A stretch of 64,000 nucleotides of DNA from Lachnospiraceae bacterium (GTDB taxonomy: Bacteria; Bacillota; Clostridia; Lachnospirales; Lachnospiraceae): the NCBI GenBank assembly GCA_011960625.1, contig BLMJ01000174.1, positions 1 to 64,000 on the forward strand, written 5' to 3'. Shown here piece by piece: positions 34,869 through 44,216 of this stretch. The translations under genes were made by a program, and so were the position numbers. The notes under the pieces were generated by a model. The model did no database searches, had not been told where the DNA came from, and worked only from the letters and a program-made list of their open reading frames with translations. The first letter of the stretch is position 1. Each line of letters begins with the position of its first letter.

Positions 34869-35963
34869 GTGGAATTAACTATTGGAGGCAAAATCGTTTC
34901 CAATGATACTCCTGCATTGATTATCGCAGAAGCAGGGATTAATCACGACGGAAAATTGGAGCAGGCATATCAGTTAATTGATATGGCGGCTAATGCCGGA
35001 GCGGATGTAGTCAAATTTCAGCTTTTCACAGTCAGCCATATGTATCCAACTACAGCGGGAGAATATAGAACTGCAAATGGTAAAAAGACAGAAATATATG
35101 ATTTAATAAAAGATGTTGAACTACCGGAAGCTTGGATTCCCAGATTGATGGAGAGGTGCAGGAAAAGAAACATAGGATTTCTTTGTACCACATGTGATGA
35201 GGCTTCTACGGATAAATTAGATAAATATGGAGTAGACTCTTATAAAATTGCTTCCGGTGAAATTACGTATCTTCCGTTGTTTGAACATACGGCCCAAAAG
35301 GGGAAGACGGTTATTTTTTCGGAAGGAGCGGCTTCTTTGACGGAAATCGCTAATGTTGTTGAAATACTAAGGGCTGTCGGCAATAAGAAGCTTGCCCTTC
35401 TTCACTGTACTGCCGAGTATCCGGCGAAAATGGAAGATTGTAACGTCAATCTGATTGAAACATATAGAAGAATTTTCCCGGATATTTTGATTGGATTTTC
35501 TGATCACACAATGGATCCCTCCGAAGCTTCGATTCAAGCAGTAAAGATGGGAGCTAAGATTATTGAAAAACATATTACAGTTGATAGAAGTCTCCCAGGC
35601 GCCGACCATTGTTTTGCATTAGAAGAAAAAGACTTAAGAAAGCTGGTTGAAGAAGTCAGGTATGCCCAGCGCCATCTGGAGGAAATCGAAAAGAATCCTG
35701 TGATCTGTGGACGAACAGACAAAGTTATATTACAGGAGGAAGAATCGCTAAGAAAATTTACGCACAGGGGTATCTTTGCGTCAGTAGATCTGGCGAAAGG
35801 CGAGCGATTGACAAAAGATAATATCATCGTGTTAAGGCCGGGAAACAGCGAGAATGGAATAGAGCCGCAATTCTATCACATGTTATTAGAGAATGGAGTT
35901 CGAGTAAATAAAGCTGTTGCGAACAATCATCCGATCAGATGGGAGGATGTATTAAAAGCTTAA
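34869..35963 (+). CDS. Nonulosonic acid synthase (PseI/NeuB/SpsE family)
   Basis: A 364-residue enzyme. An N-terminal TIM-barrel NeuB domain has IIAEAGINHDGKLEQA, DVVKFQLF, YKIASGEITYLP, LHCTAEYPA, GFSDHT and EKHITVDRSLPGADH. A C-terminal SAF/antifreeze-like domain (about 300-364) has REGIFA-type THRGIFASVDLAKGE. It condenses phosphoenolpyruvate with a 6-carbon amino sugar to a 9-carbon acid (pseudaminic, legionaminic or sialic). GTG 34869 is used because GAGAGGAGG ends 6-7 bases before it. It lies directly after the PseG-like gene. Confidence 0.9.
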   Translation: MELTIGGKIVSNDTPALIIAEAGINHDGKLEQAYQLIDMAANAGADVVKFQLFTVSHMYPTTAGEYRTANGKKTEIYDLIKDVELPEAWIPRLMERCRKRNIGFLCTTCDEASTDKLDKYGVDSYKIASGEITYLPLFEHTAQKGKTVIFSEGAASLTEIANVVEILRAVGNKKLALLHCTAEYPAKMEDCNVNLIETYRRIFPDILIGFSDHTMDPSEASIQAVKMGAKIIEKHITVDRSLPGADHCFALEEKDLRKLVEEVRYAQRHLEEIEKNPVICGRTDKVILQEEESLRKFTHRGIFASVDLAKGERLTKDNIIVLRPGNSENGIEPQFYHMLLENGVRVNKAVANNHPIRWEDVLKA

Positions 35964-35997
35964 TTGGAGGATTACGAAAGCATTAAAGGAGAAACGA

Positions 35998-37215
35998 TTG
36001 TTTACTATGAGTACAGGAGTAGGAATGGGGCTGTGCGCCCTTATATATGTTCTTTTATTAATTTTTAATCGTAAAAGATGTTTTTCATTTGTATCAGGAA
36101 ATAAAGTATCAGTCGTAATGATTCTCTACTTGCTTACCATAGGCTTAACAGTTACGCCTACAGTGAATGCAGTTATGATCGTTATTGTGTTATTATCTAC
36201 GATATTCCAGAAAAAGAAGATGAACCGGAATGTATACATGAGCAGAGGGAGTTTTATACTCATTTTGCTTGTGTCGACATATTTAATCTTAAACACAATT
36301 ATAATCTATTCAAATAAAAAATATAATCCGGAATTTAATCCTTATATTGGATTGATTGAGATGATAACATATTTTTTATATTTTATTGCATTGTCTATCC
36401 TGGATTTAAGTGAAAGAGACAGACAATTGTTAATAGAAGATGCGTCTATTTATTTGATTGGTGTTTTTATTATTGGAATGTTAGGAATCATAGATAAGGA
36501 AGCGGCGCTGTTTGGGAGAATGAGTGCAATATTCAGAAATCCTAATCTGTTGGGGGTTTATAGTGCAATAATTTTTGCACTGAATTTTCAATATAGTCAT
36601 TCAATAATATCCAAAAGAATAAAGCTGATGATTATAGGATTAAGTTTTATTTTGGTGCTATTGTCTCAATCGAGAGTGGCATGGATTGGGATTATGGTCT
36701 ATTTCATGATGGTATTTTTTAAATCAAATATTAATTCGAAATTAAAATACATCTTAATGACTGTGATGTTGTCCTTCATAATGCTTATTATATTCAAAGA
36801 TGAAATCTTGTATTTATTCCAGACTAGAATCGTTACGGCGTTTAATATGGAGGATTTTTCTACATCTGATAGAGTAGGGCTGATTAAAGCGGCGCTGGAT
36901 ATATATGAAGATCATAAATTTTTCGGGACAGGTATCAGAAGTTTCTTGGAGGAAGTAAAAAAATACAGATATTCATTTTGGAGCCTTCATGTCATGCATC
37001 CCCATAACGCATATTTGGAAATGCTGCAAAGTCTTGGTCTGGCAGGTTTCCTGCTGTATTTAGTTACAATTGTCAATATTTTAATACATAAAAGTAACAA
37101 GGATAGAAACTTTATATTTGTGTTCATTATGTTTTTAGCCATGGGTTTGTTGAATAGATTGTTTAATGAATATTCTACAACGATATTTTTGTGGACAGTC
37201 TTAGCTTTTATATAA
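35998..37215 (+). CDS. O-antigen polymerase/ligase-like membrane protein (Wzy type)
   Basis: A 405-residue polytopic membrane protein with about 10-12 hydrophobic segments. A large loop with GIRSFLEEVKKY...HVMHPHNAYLEMLQSLGLAGFLLYL carries the HPHNxYL motif of the Wzy/WaaL family. It probably polymerises the repeat unit. A TTG start at 35998 fits AAAGGAG (35985-35991); ATG 36007 is the alternative. Codon use is markedly A/T-rich compared with the housekeeping genes, as is usual for glycan loci. Confidence 0.78.
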   Translation: MFTMSTGVGMGLCALIYVLLLIFNRKRCFSFVSGNKVSVVMILYLLTIGLTVTPTVNAVMIVIVLLSTIFQKKKMNRNVYMSRGSFILILLVSTYLILNTIIIYSNKKYNPEFNPYIGLIEMITYFLYFIALSILDLSERDRQLLIEDASIYLIGVFIIGMLGIIDKEAALFGRMSAIFRNPNLLGVYSAIIFALNFQYSHSIISKRIKLMIIGLSFILVLLSQSRVAWIGIMVYFMMVFFKSNINSKLKYILMTVMLSFIMLIIFKDEILYLFQTRIVTAFNMEDFSTSDRVGLIKAALDIYEDHKFFGTGIRSFLEEVKKYRYSFWSLHVMHPHNAYLEMLQSLGLAGFLLYLVTIVNILIHKSNKDRNFIFVFIMFLAMGLLNRLFNEYSTTIFLWTVLAFI

Positions 37216-37239
37216 TAGAAGCTTTTGAAGGGAGTAAAC

Positions 37240-38262
37240 ATGGAAGAGATTGCAGTAAGTTGTATTGTACCGGTGTATAACTTGGAAAGTAAACTTAAAA
37301 GATGTGTTGAGAGCCTGTTAGGTCAGACATTGAGAAATATTGAGATTATCTTGGTGAACGATTGTTCCACAGATGGCTCAAAAGACGTTATTAGTGAATA
37401 TGCAAGACTAAATGCTAATATTACGGATATTCATTTAAATGAAAATGTGAAACAGGGCGGTGCGAGAAATGAAGGGCTTAAGGCAGCAAGAGGAGAGTAT
37501 ATTGCATTTATCGATGGGGATGATTGGATTGAAGCAGATATGTTGGAAGCCTTGTATCAGCTTGCAAAAAGAGAAGACTTAGATATTGTGGATTCGGACT
37601 ATTATCAGGAAGATGAGCATGGAAATTGTGTAAAGAGGAGCAGTATTCCAAATGAATATTTAGAAAATATAGATATAAAGAAATTAATCCTTCATCACGG
37701 GAGAATATGGACAAAAATATTTAGAAGAAGTCTGCTTATGATTCATAAGCTGTATTTTATTCAAGGAAAGAAATTTGAAGATAATCCATACCTTCCTACG
37801 GTATTTATGTACACAGAAAGGATTGGAAAAGTAAGAAAAGCATTTTATCATTACATATATAATACCATGTCTACCTCCAGAAAAAGAAATGATGACACGG
37901 TTTTTGACAGAATGGATACGGCGGTATATTTACTGAAGGATGTAAAAAGAAGGGGCTTGTACGAAAGCTATAAAGAAGAAATTGATTTCAAGTTTATAGA
38001 ATTATACTATGCCAACACAATTATTACATGTATCACAAAATTTGATCATGTCCAATACCAATATATAAAGAAAGCGTACAAAGAAATTAGATATTATTTA
38101 CCGGAATATAGGCGGAACAGATATATATCCTGCTCACCTTTGTATATTAGATTATTGACGAGATTTCATTTGATAAGCATAGTGTTTGTGAGTTTCTTGA
38201 TAAGTATCCTCCAGAAAACAAAACTTAGGAATACACTGACTAAAGGGGCAAAATCTCAATGA
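37240..38262 (+). CDS. Glycosyltransferase family 2
   Basis: A 340-residue GT-A enzyme. It has VSCIVPVYNLESKLKRCVESL, NDCSTDGSKD, GGARNEGLKAARGEYIAFIDGDDW with the DxD-like metal site, and a basic C-terminus with a hydrophobic stretch (VFVSFLISIL). It adds one sugar to the lipid-linked repeat on the cytoplasmic side. AAGGGAG supports ATG 37240. The next gene overlaps by 4 bases. Confidence 0.88.
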   Translation: MEEIAVSCIVPVYNLESKLKRCVESLLGQTLRNIEIILVNDCSTDGSKDVISEYARLNANITDIHLNENVKQGGARNEGLKAARGEYIAFIDGDDWIEADMLEALYQLAKREDLDIVDSDYYQEDEHGNCVKRSSIPNEYLENIDIKKLILHHGRIWTKIFRRSLLMIHKLYFIQGKKFEDNPYLPTVFMYTERIGKVRKAFYHYIYNTMSTSRKRNDDTVFDRMDTAVYLLKDVKRRGLYESYKEEIDFKFIELYYANTIITCITKFDHVQYQYIKKAYKEIRYYLPEYRRNRYISCSPLYIRLLTRFHLISIVFVSFLISILQKTKLRNTLTKGAKSQ

Positions 38263-39716
38263 ATATACAAGCTGCTATTTTATTCGTTCTTACATTTCTG
38301 GCAAAAGTTATGGGGTTTTCACGGGATCTTATTTTGTCGTACTATTATGGTGCAAGCAATATTGTAGATGCCTATGTGATTGCGACAACGATACCTATGG
38401 TTGTCTTTTCGTTTGTGGGGACGGGGATTCAGACCTCTCTGATTCCTATGTTGGATAAGGTTGACAGTGAAGGAGGAAGTAAATCGGAATTTATCGCTAA
38501 TATTGTAAATATATTTTCTATTTTTTGTTTTTTGGCGATTATCGTGGTCTTAATCTGTACAAAGCCGGTTGTCATGCTATTTGCATCTGGGTTTGATGGC
38601 GAGACGATGGAATTGGCGGTCTCTTTTACGCGGTTTAGTATTAGCGGAATCGTTTTTTCAACATTGACTTACATTTTTACAAGCGTACTTCATCATAAAA
38701 ATCGGTTTATTGCAGCGGCGTTTAGCATTGTTTTAATGGATTTTATTGTATTAATATTTGTTGTACTCAGTCATTTTTTCGGTCTATACTTATTGCCTGT
38801 CGGAAATGTTGTCGCATTAGGGATTCAGGCCATATTTCTATGGTGTATTGTCAGATATAATCATAAAATAATTTTGGATTTTAGAAATTCAAATTTTATT
38901 CTATTGATTCAAACCATTGTTCCGATTATTATTGGCGCTTCAGTGAATCAGGTTAATTTATTGATTGATCAAACACTGGCCTCAAGAATTATGATAGGCG
39001 CTATCTCTTATCTTAATTACGCAAATAAAGTGCTTGCTGTAGTGCAAGGAGTTTTCATTTTAGCATTTATATCCTTGGTGTATCCGAAAATGTCACAAAT
39101 ATTAATTCAAAGAGATTTCAAAAAGTTGAATGATAGTATCAAAAATTGGACAATAATATTAGAATTTTTTGTGATTCCTTGTATGATTATTTTTATGCTT
39201 TACTCAGAGGAGATTATCAACCTGTTATTTTTTAGAGGAAATTTTACAAGGAAAGATGTCGGGTATACGGGAATGGTATTGTTCATCTACGCGGTACAAT
39301 TACCCATGTATGCGGTCAGAGAATTGTTGGTTCGAGTCTATTACGGGGAGCGAAACAGCAGGCTTCCGTTAGTTAATTCCGTAATTGGGCTGTCGGTAAA
39401 TATAATCGTGGCGCTTGCGTGTATTCGGACGATAGGGTTGGCAGCTTTACCGTTTTCGACTACAGTGTCATGTTTTGTGACGGCAGGATTTCTGTTTGTC
39501 AGGTATGTCAAAGATTTTTGTCTTGATGAAAGTAAAAGAATAATTGTCCCTATTATAGCGGCTTCCCTTGTATTTTTATGTACATTTTTAATGATTGTCT
39601 GCGGTATAAGATGGGGCGTTAAAGAATTTTTGGAATTAGGGAAATATGGGTATATTTTTGAGATGGGTTTTTCATTTTTTATATATGCGGCGCTCTTTTT
39701 CTTCATAAGATTATAA
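38259..39716 (+). CDS. MurJ/Wzx-like lipid-linked oligosaccharide flippase
   Basis: A 485-residue membrane protein with about 13-14 hydrophobic segments. The MVF/MurJ-type start FLAKVMGFSRDLILSYYYGAS is followed by DAYVIATTIP. Conserved INLLFFRGNFT and YAVRELLVRVYY lie in the second half. As the last gene of operon 1 it most likely exports the repeat unit rather than serving lipid II. It overlaps the GT2 stop by 4 bases (ATGA). Confidence 0.82.
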   Translation: MNIQAAILFVLTFLAKVMGFSRDLILSYYYGASNIVDAYVIATTIPMVVFSFVGTGIQTSLIPMLDKVDSEGGSKSEFIANIVNIFSIFCFLAIIVVLICTKPVVMLFASGFDGETMELAVSFTRFSISGIVFSTLTYIFTSVLHHKNRFIAAAFSIVLMDFIVLIFVVLSHFFGLYLLPVGNVVALGIQAIFLWCIVRYNHKIILDFRNSNFILLIQTIVPIIIGASVNQVNLLIDQTLASRIMIGAISYLNYANKVLAVVQGVFILAFISLVYPKMSQILIQRDFKKLNDSIKNWTIILEFFVIPCMIIFMLYSEEIINLLFFRGNFTRKDVGYTGMVLFIYAVQLPMYAVRELLVRVYYGERNSRLPLVNSVIGLSVNIIVALACIRTIGLAALPFSTTVSCFVTAGFLFVRYVKDFCLDESKRIIVPIIAASLVFLCTFLMIVCGIRWGVKEFLELGKYGYIFEMGFSFFIYAALFFFIRL

Positions 39717-39783
39717 CAGTTCAGCCTTCCGGCTTCACTGTTACATAAGATTACACCCTTGATGGAAGCTTCTATCAAGGGTG
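39714..39783. terminator. Two hairpins closing operon 1 and the convergent PHP gene
   Basis: TAACAGT/ACTGTTA (39714-39720/39737-39743) has an inner AGCC/GGCT stem and overlaps the flippase stop. CACCCTTGAT/ATCAAGGGTG (39754-39763/39774-39783) overlaps the stop of the PHP gene. Neither has a clear T-run, so they are weak as intrinsic terminators but fit the 3' ends of two convergent genes. Confidence 0.45.
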
Positions 39784-40440
39784 CGGCTCTATCAGTTTCA
39801 CATTCGTAGTCTTTAGCAGTACCACCAATTCTTTTATATCATTAATCGGACGCTCAATCTCAAGTCCTCCGAAGCCCACCTGGTCTAAATCGTGGCAGTC
39901 GCTGCCAGAAATAAAGCTTAGCTTAGGATAGTCTTTTACCCATTGTGATAATTTCTCGTTGTGATTACCACTGCAGGGACGCTGGTTAAATTCCACGCCG
40001 TCTAAAAATTCCGGATTCCGGGGAATACAAGGTTCCCTGAAGGGATGGGCCTGATAGAAAAGGGCGCCGTAGGAATGACACAGCTTATAGACGGCCTGCT
40101 GGTCCATGAAACATAAATCAGGATGGCGGAATAAAAAATCTTCATCGATTCCGTAAATCAGGAAATCCTCGTCATAGGGTTCTAAGCGCAGCTCAACGCC
40201 TAACATAACCTGTAAACCATACTGTGAACCAGCCTTTTTCGCCTTTCTATAGCCTAATAAGTATCTCTCTATCTTCTCATCATCGGTTTTTCCAAAATCT
40301 TTTAGCAATATATTGTCAAAATGATTGGTAATGACAATAGCTTCATAACCAGCCTCTTTATATGCTTTTGCAATACTTTCTGCATCTGCTTTGGCACAAG
40401 GGCTGCCTTCACTGGTATGAACATGCATCTCTATTTTCAT
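39775..40440 (-). CDS. PHP domain metal-dependent phosphoesterase
   Basis: A 221-residue protein. The N-terminal IEMHVHTSEGSPCAKA (HxH metal motif), AIVITNHFD, MLGVELRLE, AHPFREP and SGSDCHDLDQVG are the ordered motifs of the PHP family. Tryptophan-operon-type TrpH relatives act as nucleotide or oligonucleotide phosphatases; the substrate here is unknown. It is transcribed opposite to the glycan operon and is therefore not part of it. Confidence 0.82.
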   Translation of the reverse strand: MKIEMHVHTSEGSPCAKADAESIAKAYKEAGYEAIVITNHFDNILLKDFGKTDDEKIERYLLGYRKAKKAGSQYGLQVMLGVELRLEPYDEDFLIYGIDEDFLFRHPDLCFMDQQAVYKLCHSYGALFYQAHPFREPCIPRNPEFLDGVEFNQRPCSGNHNEKLSQWVKDYPKLSFISGSDCHDLDQVGFGGLEIERPINDIKELVVLLKTTNVKLIEPHP

Positions 40441-40500
40441 ATGTCAGCTCCCATTTATAAATCAGACAACAATTGCAGTTTCGTTCGTTTTGCTTCATAA

Positions 40501-40544
40501 TATATCAAAATAAGCCCACTTTTGGGCGGGCTTATTTTGATATA
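40501..40544 (-). terminator. Terminator of the acidic membrane protein gene
   Basis: A perfect 17-bp stem, 40501-40517 with 40528-40544, encloses a 10-base loop between two - strand genes. It lies 56 bases past the stop of the 40600-40908 gene. Confidence 0.75.
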
Positions 40545-40599
40545 GACAGCCTGCTTCTTTGTTCAATGTTCAGGACAGTCTCTTTTGAATCTTACAATA

Positions 40600-40908
40600 T
40601 TAGTCTTCGGAGGTTTCCTCCTTGGAAGCATCTTCTGCTTCAGCGGCGGCTTCCTTGTCGTCTCCATCTGTATTATCCCCGTCCTCAGCATTGTCTTCCT
40701 CATTCTTAGAAGCGTTAAGGGAAACATACTCTCGGTCTGATACGGGCTTTAAGTCGCTGTCAAGATCAAAGTCGTTGTCTTCAAACTCATCATCAAAGTC
40801 GTCGTCCTCACTGGAATCTTTTTTCTTTAAAAAGTAGATAAGGCCTGCGATTGTTCCAGCCGCTGCAGCCAGCCCCATTAAACCTTTGCCCCATTTCTTC
40901 ATAATCAT
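40600..40908 (-). CDS. Small membrane-anchored acidic protein
   Basis: A 102-residue protein. One N-terminal hydrophobic segment (GLMGLAAAAGTIAGLIYFL) follows a basic start (MIMKKWGK). The rest is extremely Asp/Glu-rich and low-complexity, ending SKEETSED. No family recognised. AAAGGAG at about 40914-40920 fits the ATG at 40908 rather than the in-frame ATG at 40923. Divergent from cls. Confidence 0.65.
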   Translation of the reverse strand: MIMKKWGKGLMGLAAAAGTIAGLIYFLKKKDSSEDDDFDDEFEDNDFDLDSDLKPVSDREYVSLNASKNEEDNAEDGDNTDGDDKEAAAEAEDASKEETSED

Positions 40909-41094
40909 TATATCTCCTTTCAAAATATATTCTAGTATCTATCATACCACACATTGTATTATTTTTCCTCTAAAATAATCATAAAATGTACGGAAAAGTG
41001 ATTTTCAAACCTGTATGCGGCACTGGATTAATCTGGGGAACTGTGTTAGACTATAACAATATTGTATTTTTGAGAAAAAAGGAGGGGATGCACT

Positions 41095-42657
41095 ATGAAT
41101 AAGTATGAAGCATCAGGAACGGCTAAAAAGGGGCTGTTCCGTATCATTTTCAGCAGGACGGGAATCATACTTCTTCTGGTCCTGATACAGTTTGGGCTGA
41201 TGGTTTCGTCGGTTTACTACCTGCGGGAGTATCTTCCTTTTATATATGGCGCAGTAATCATTTTGGAAGCGATTGCAGTAATCTATATCATCAATTCCAA
41301 GGGTAATCCGGCGTTTAAAATGACGTGGATGCTGTGTGTGCTGGTATTTCCTTTGATTGGAGTGATGTTCTATGTATTTGCACAGATGCAGGTGGGAACA
41401 CGGTTCATGCGAAGCAGGCTGTCTACCTTAAGGATTGAGACTGCGCCCTATATGCAGCAGGACCCGGAGATTGTGGACCATATACGGGCAAGCAAGTCTG
41501 CCAATGCACAGTTGTCTTATTATCTGTCCAGGCAGTTGGGCTTCCCCACGTACCGCAACACAGAAGTCCATTATTATCCCCTGGGAGAATATAAGTTTAA
41601 GGCCATGCTTCAGGAGTTACAGAAAGCGCGCAAATATATTTTCATGGAATATTTTATTGTAGAGAAGGGGTATATGTGGGGAAGCATCCTGGATATTCTT
41701 AAGCGAAAGGCGGCGGAAGGGGTGGAGGTCCGGTTTATGTATGACGGGATGTGCGCCATCTCCATGCTGCCGTACAGTTATCCAAGGCAGCTTGAGAAAT
41801 GCGGAATCCAGTGTAAGATGTCCAATCCCATCGTGCCGTTTCTGTCCACCACACAGAATAACCGTGACCACAGGAAGATTTGTGTGATTGACGGAAAGGT
41901 GGCGTTTACCGGTGGCGTGAATTTAGGGGATGAGTATATCAACCGAAAGGAACGGTTCGGGCACTGGAAGGACACGGCCGTGATGCTTCGGGGAGACGCT
42001 GTACAGAGTTTTACCATGATTTTTTTGCAGATGTGGAATGTAGAGGAGCGCAGGCCGGAGAAGTATATGCGGTATCTGACGCCGAAGCGTTCCGAACTCC
42101 ATCGAGGTATGGGGTATGTGATTCCTTACGGGGACAGTCCATTTGACAATGAAAATGTGGGGGAAGAGGTTTATTTTCATATTTTAAACCATGCAAAGAA
42201 GTACGTACATATCATGACTCCCTATTTAATTTTGGATAATGAGATGATTATAACGCTGACAAGGGCTGCAAAAAGCGGGATAGAAGTTGTAATTATTATG
42301 CCCCATATACCTGATAAATGGTATGCATTTGCAGTTGCTAAGACATACTATAAAGAGCTGATTGAAAGCGGTGTGCAGATTTATGAGTATACGCCGGGCT
42401 TCGTCCATGCGAAGGTGTTTGTGTCGGATGACGATACGGCGACGGTAGGGACTATAAACCTGGATTACCGAAGTCTGTACCTGCACTATGAGTGCGGGGT
42501 GTTCATTTACAACAATCCGGAGGTGGATAAGATTGAGGCGGATTTCCAGAATACACTGGTAAAATGCCATAAGGTAACTCTGGTGGAGGCAAAGGAGAGA
42601 AGTATGCTTACGAAAGTCACAGGGCATGTGCTGCGGCTGGTTGCGCCCTTGATGTAG
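41095..42657 (+). CDS. cls: Cardiolipin synthase
   Basis: A 520-residue membrane enzyme. Two N-terminal transmembrane helices (about 17-72) and a third near 80-100 precede two phospholipase-D motifs: DHRKICVIDGKVAFTGGVNLGDEY (read in parts) and VHAKVFVSDDDTATVGTINLDYRS (in parts). It condenses two phosphatidylglycerols to cardiolipin. Length is normal for Gram-positive Cls. AAGGAGGGG precedes ATG 41095. Confidence 0.93.
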   Translation: MNKYEASGTAKKGLFRIIFSRTGIILLLVLIQFGLMVSSVYYLREYLPFIYGAVIILEAIAVIYIINSKGNPAFKMTWMLCVLVFPLIGVMFYVFAQMQVGTRFMRSRLSTLRIETAPYMQQDPEIVDHIRASKSANAQLSYYLSRQLGFPTYRNTEVHYYPLGEYKFKAMLQELQKARKYIFMEYFIVEKGYMWGSILDILKRKAAEGVEVRFMYDGMCAISMLPYSYPRQLEKCGIQCKMSNPIVPFLSTTQNNRDHRKICVIDGKVAFTGGVNLGDEYINRKERFGHWKDTAVMLRGDAVQSFTMIFLQMWNVEERRPEKYMRYLTPKRSELHRGMGYVIPYGDSPFDNENVGEEVYFHILNHAKKYVHIMTPYLILDNEMIITLTRAAKSGIEVVIIMPHIPDKWYAFAVAKTYYKELIESGVQIYEYTPGFVHAKVFVSDDDTATVGTINLDYRSLYLHYECGVFIYNNPEVDKIEADFQNTLVKCHKVTLVEAKERSMLTKVTGHVLRLVAPLM

Positions 42658-42721
42658 CGGAAGGGTTTACACTAAAGGAGAGAACGATACGCACAGGCAT
42701 ATCAGATTATAAAAAATGCAT

Positions 42722-42750
42722 TTTACAGGAGTGGAAAAATATAGTATAAT
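42722..42750 (+). promoter_or_regulatory. purA promoter
   Basis: TTTACA (42722-42727), a 17-base spacer and a perfect TATAAT (42745-42750) lie 63 bases before the purA start. Confidence 0.75.
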
Positions 42751-42812
42751 GCTAAGTGGTTTTAATACTCATGTAAATGATAAGGTATGCAGATAACGCA
42801 GGAGGAATTGAT

Positions 42813-44105
42813 ATGGTAAAAGCAGTAGTTGGCGCTAACTGGGGAGATGAAGGCAAGGGAAAGATTACGGATATGCTTGCAGAGAAGGCTGATATCATCG
42901 TAAGATTCCAGGGAGGTGCGAATGCAGGGCACACGATCGTCAATGATTATGGTAAGTTTGCGCTCCACACCCTGCCGTCAGGTGTTTTTTACGGTCATAC
43001 GACGAGCATGATCGGCAATGGAGTGGCGCTGGATGTTCCTGTACTTTTCAAGGAGATCCAGTCTATTGTTGACAGGGGAGTTCCGAAGCCGAAGATCCTT
43101 GTATCGGACCGTGCCCAGATGGTGATGTCCTATCATAAGAATTTTGACGCATATGAGGAAGAACGGCTTGGCGGGAAGTCCTTTGGTTCCACCAAATCAG
43201 GAATTGCTCCTTTCTATTCAGATAAATATGCGAAGATTGGATTTCAGGTAAGCGAACTTTTTGACGAGGAGTTGTTGAAGGAAAAGGTGATAAGGATTGC
43301 TAAGCAGAAGAATGTGCTGCTTGAGCATCTGTACCACAAGCCCTTAATCAATCCCGACGAGCTTTATAAGGAGCTTCAAGAGTATAAAGAGATGATTGAG
43401 CCTTATGTGTGCGATACGTCCCTTTATCTCCATAATGCCCTGAAAGAGGGGAAGGAGATTCTGTTAGAGGGACAGCTTGGCTCCCTTAAGGATCCGGATC
43501 ACGGCATCTATCCTATGGTGACGTCTTCTTCGACTTTGGCAGCCTATGGCGCCATCGGCGCGGGGATTCCTCCGTATGAGATTAAGCAGATTATTACGGT
43601 CTGCAAGGCATATTCCAGCGCCGTGGGAGCAGGAGCGTTCGTCAGTGAGATTTTTGGGGACGAGGCGGATGAGCTGAGGAATCGAGGAGGAGACGGCGGC
43701 GAGTTTGGAGCGACCACAGGACGCCCAAGGAGAGTGGGATGGTTTGACTGTGTTGCGTCTAAATACGGCTGCAGGATGCAGGGGACGACAGATGTGGCGT
43801 TCACCGTGTTGGATGTGCTTGGCTATCTGGACGAGATTCCGGTATGTGTCGGTTATGAGATTGATGGGAAGGTGACATCAGATTTCCCAACTACCCATCT
43901 GCTTGACAGGGCTAAGCCAGTGATAAAGAAGCTGCCGGGATGGAAATGTGACATCAGGGGCATTAAGAATTATGAGGAGTTGCCAAAGAACTGCTTAAAA
44001 TATATTGAGTTTGTGGAAGAGCAGATTGGATATCCGATTACAATGGTGTCAAACGGACCTGGAAGAGAGGATATTATCTATCGAACCAGCGGGCTTGGCA
44101 GATAG
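42813..44105 (+). CDS. purA: Adenylosuccinate synthetase
   Basis: A 430-residue enzyme that makes adenylosuccinate from IMP, aspartate and GTP. It has the N-terminal GANWGDEGKGKITD P-loop, FQGGANAGHTIV, STKSGIAP-like GSTKSGIAPFYSDK, and the C-terminal TTGRPRRVGWFDCV. An in-frame ATG at 42777 precedes the GGAGG (42801-42805), so ATG 42813 is the start. Confidence 0.96.
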   Translation: MVKAVVGANWGDEGKGKITDMLAEKADIIVRFQGGANAGHTIVNDYGKFALHTLPSGVFYGHTTSMIGNGVALDVPVLFKEIQSIVDRGVPKPKILVSDRAQMVMSYHKNFDAYEEERLGGKSFGSTKSGIAPFYSDKYAKIGFQVSELFDEELLKEKVIRIAKQKNVLLEHLYHKPLINPDELYKELQEYKEMIEPYVCDTSLYLHNALKEGKEILLEGQLGSLKDPDHGIYPMVTSSSTLAAYGAIGAGIPPYEIKQIITVCKAYSSAVGAGAFVSEIFGDEADELRNRGGDGGEFGATTGRPRRVGWFDCVASKYGCRMQGTTDVAFTVLDVLGYLDEIPVCVGYEIDGKVTSDFPTTHLLDRAKPVIKKLPGWKCDIRGIKNYEELPKNCLKYIEFVEEQIGYPITMVSNGPGREDIIYRTSGLGR

Positions 44106-44137
44106 GCAGCTAAAGTAATATTGGAAATTATAATTTA

Positions 44138-44186
44138 GAAACTGTAGGTCTTTTTCCCGTAATGAGGCGGGAGGATTTACAGTTTC
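44138..44186 (+). promoter_or_regulatory. Long hairpin in the asnB leader
   Basis: GAAACTGTA (44138-44146) pairs with TACAGTTTC (44178-44186). An inner TTCCCG/CGGGAG stem (around 44154-44159/44168-44173) lies inside. No T-run follows. It lies between purA and asnB, 30 bases before the asnB start, and could be a regulatory or processing structure. Confidence 0.5.
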
Positions 44187-44216
44187 AACAATTTAAGCGG
44201 AAGAAGGGCGTAAAAT

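Noticed and set aside
40501..40544. Perfect 17-bp palindrome considered as a mobile-element end or CRISPR-like unit
   Set aside because: A single copy located right after a - strand gene; best explained as its terminator.
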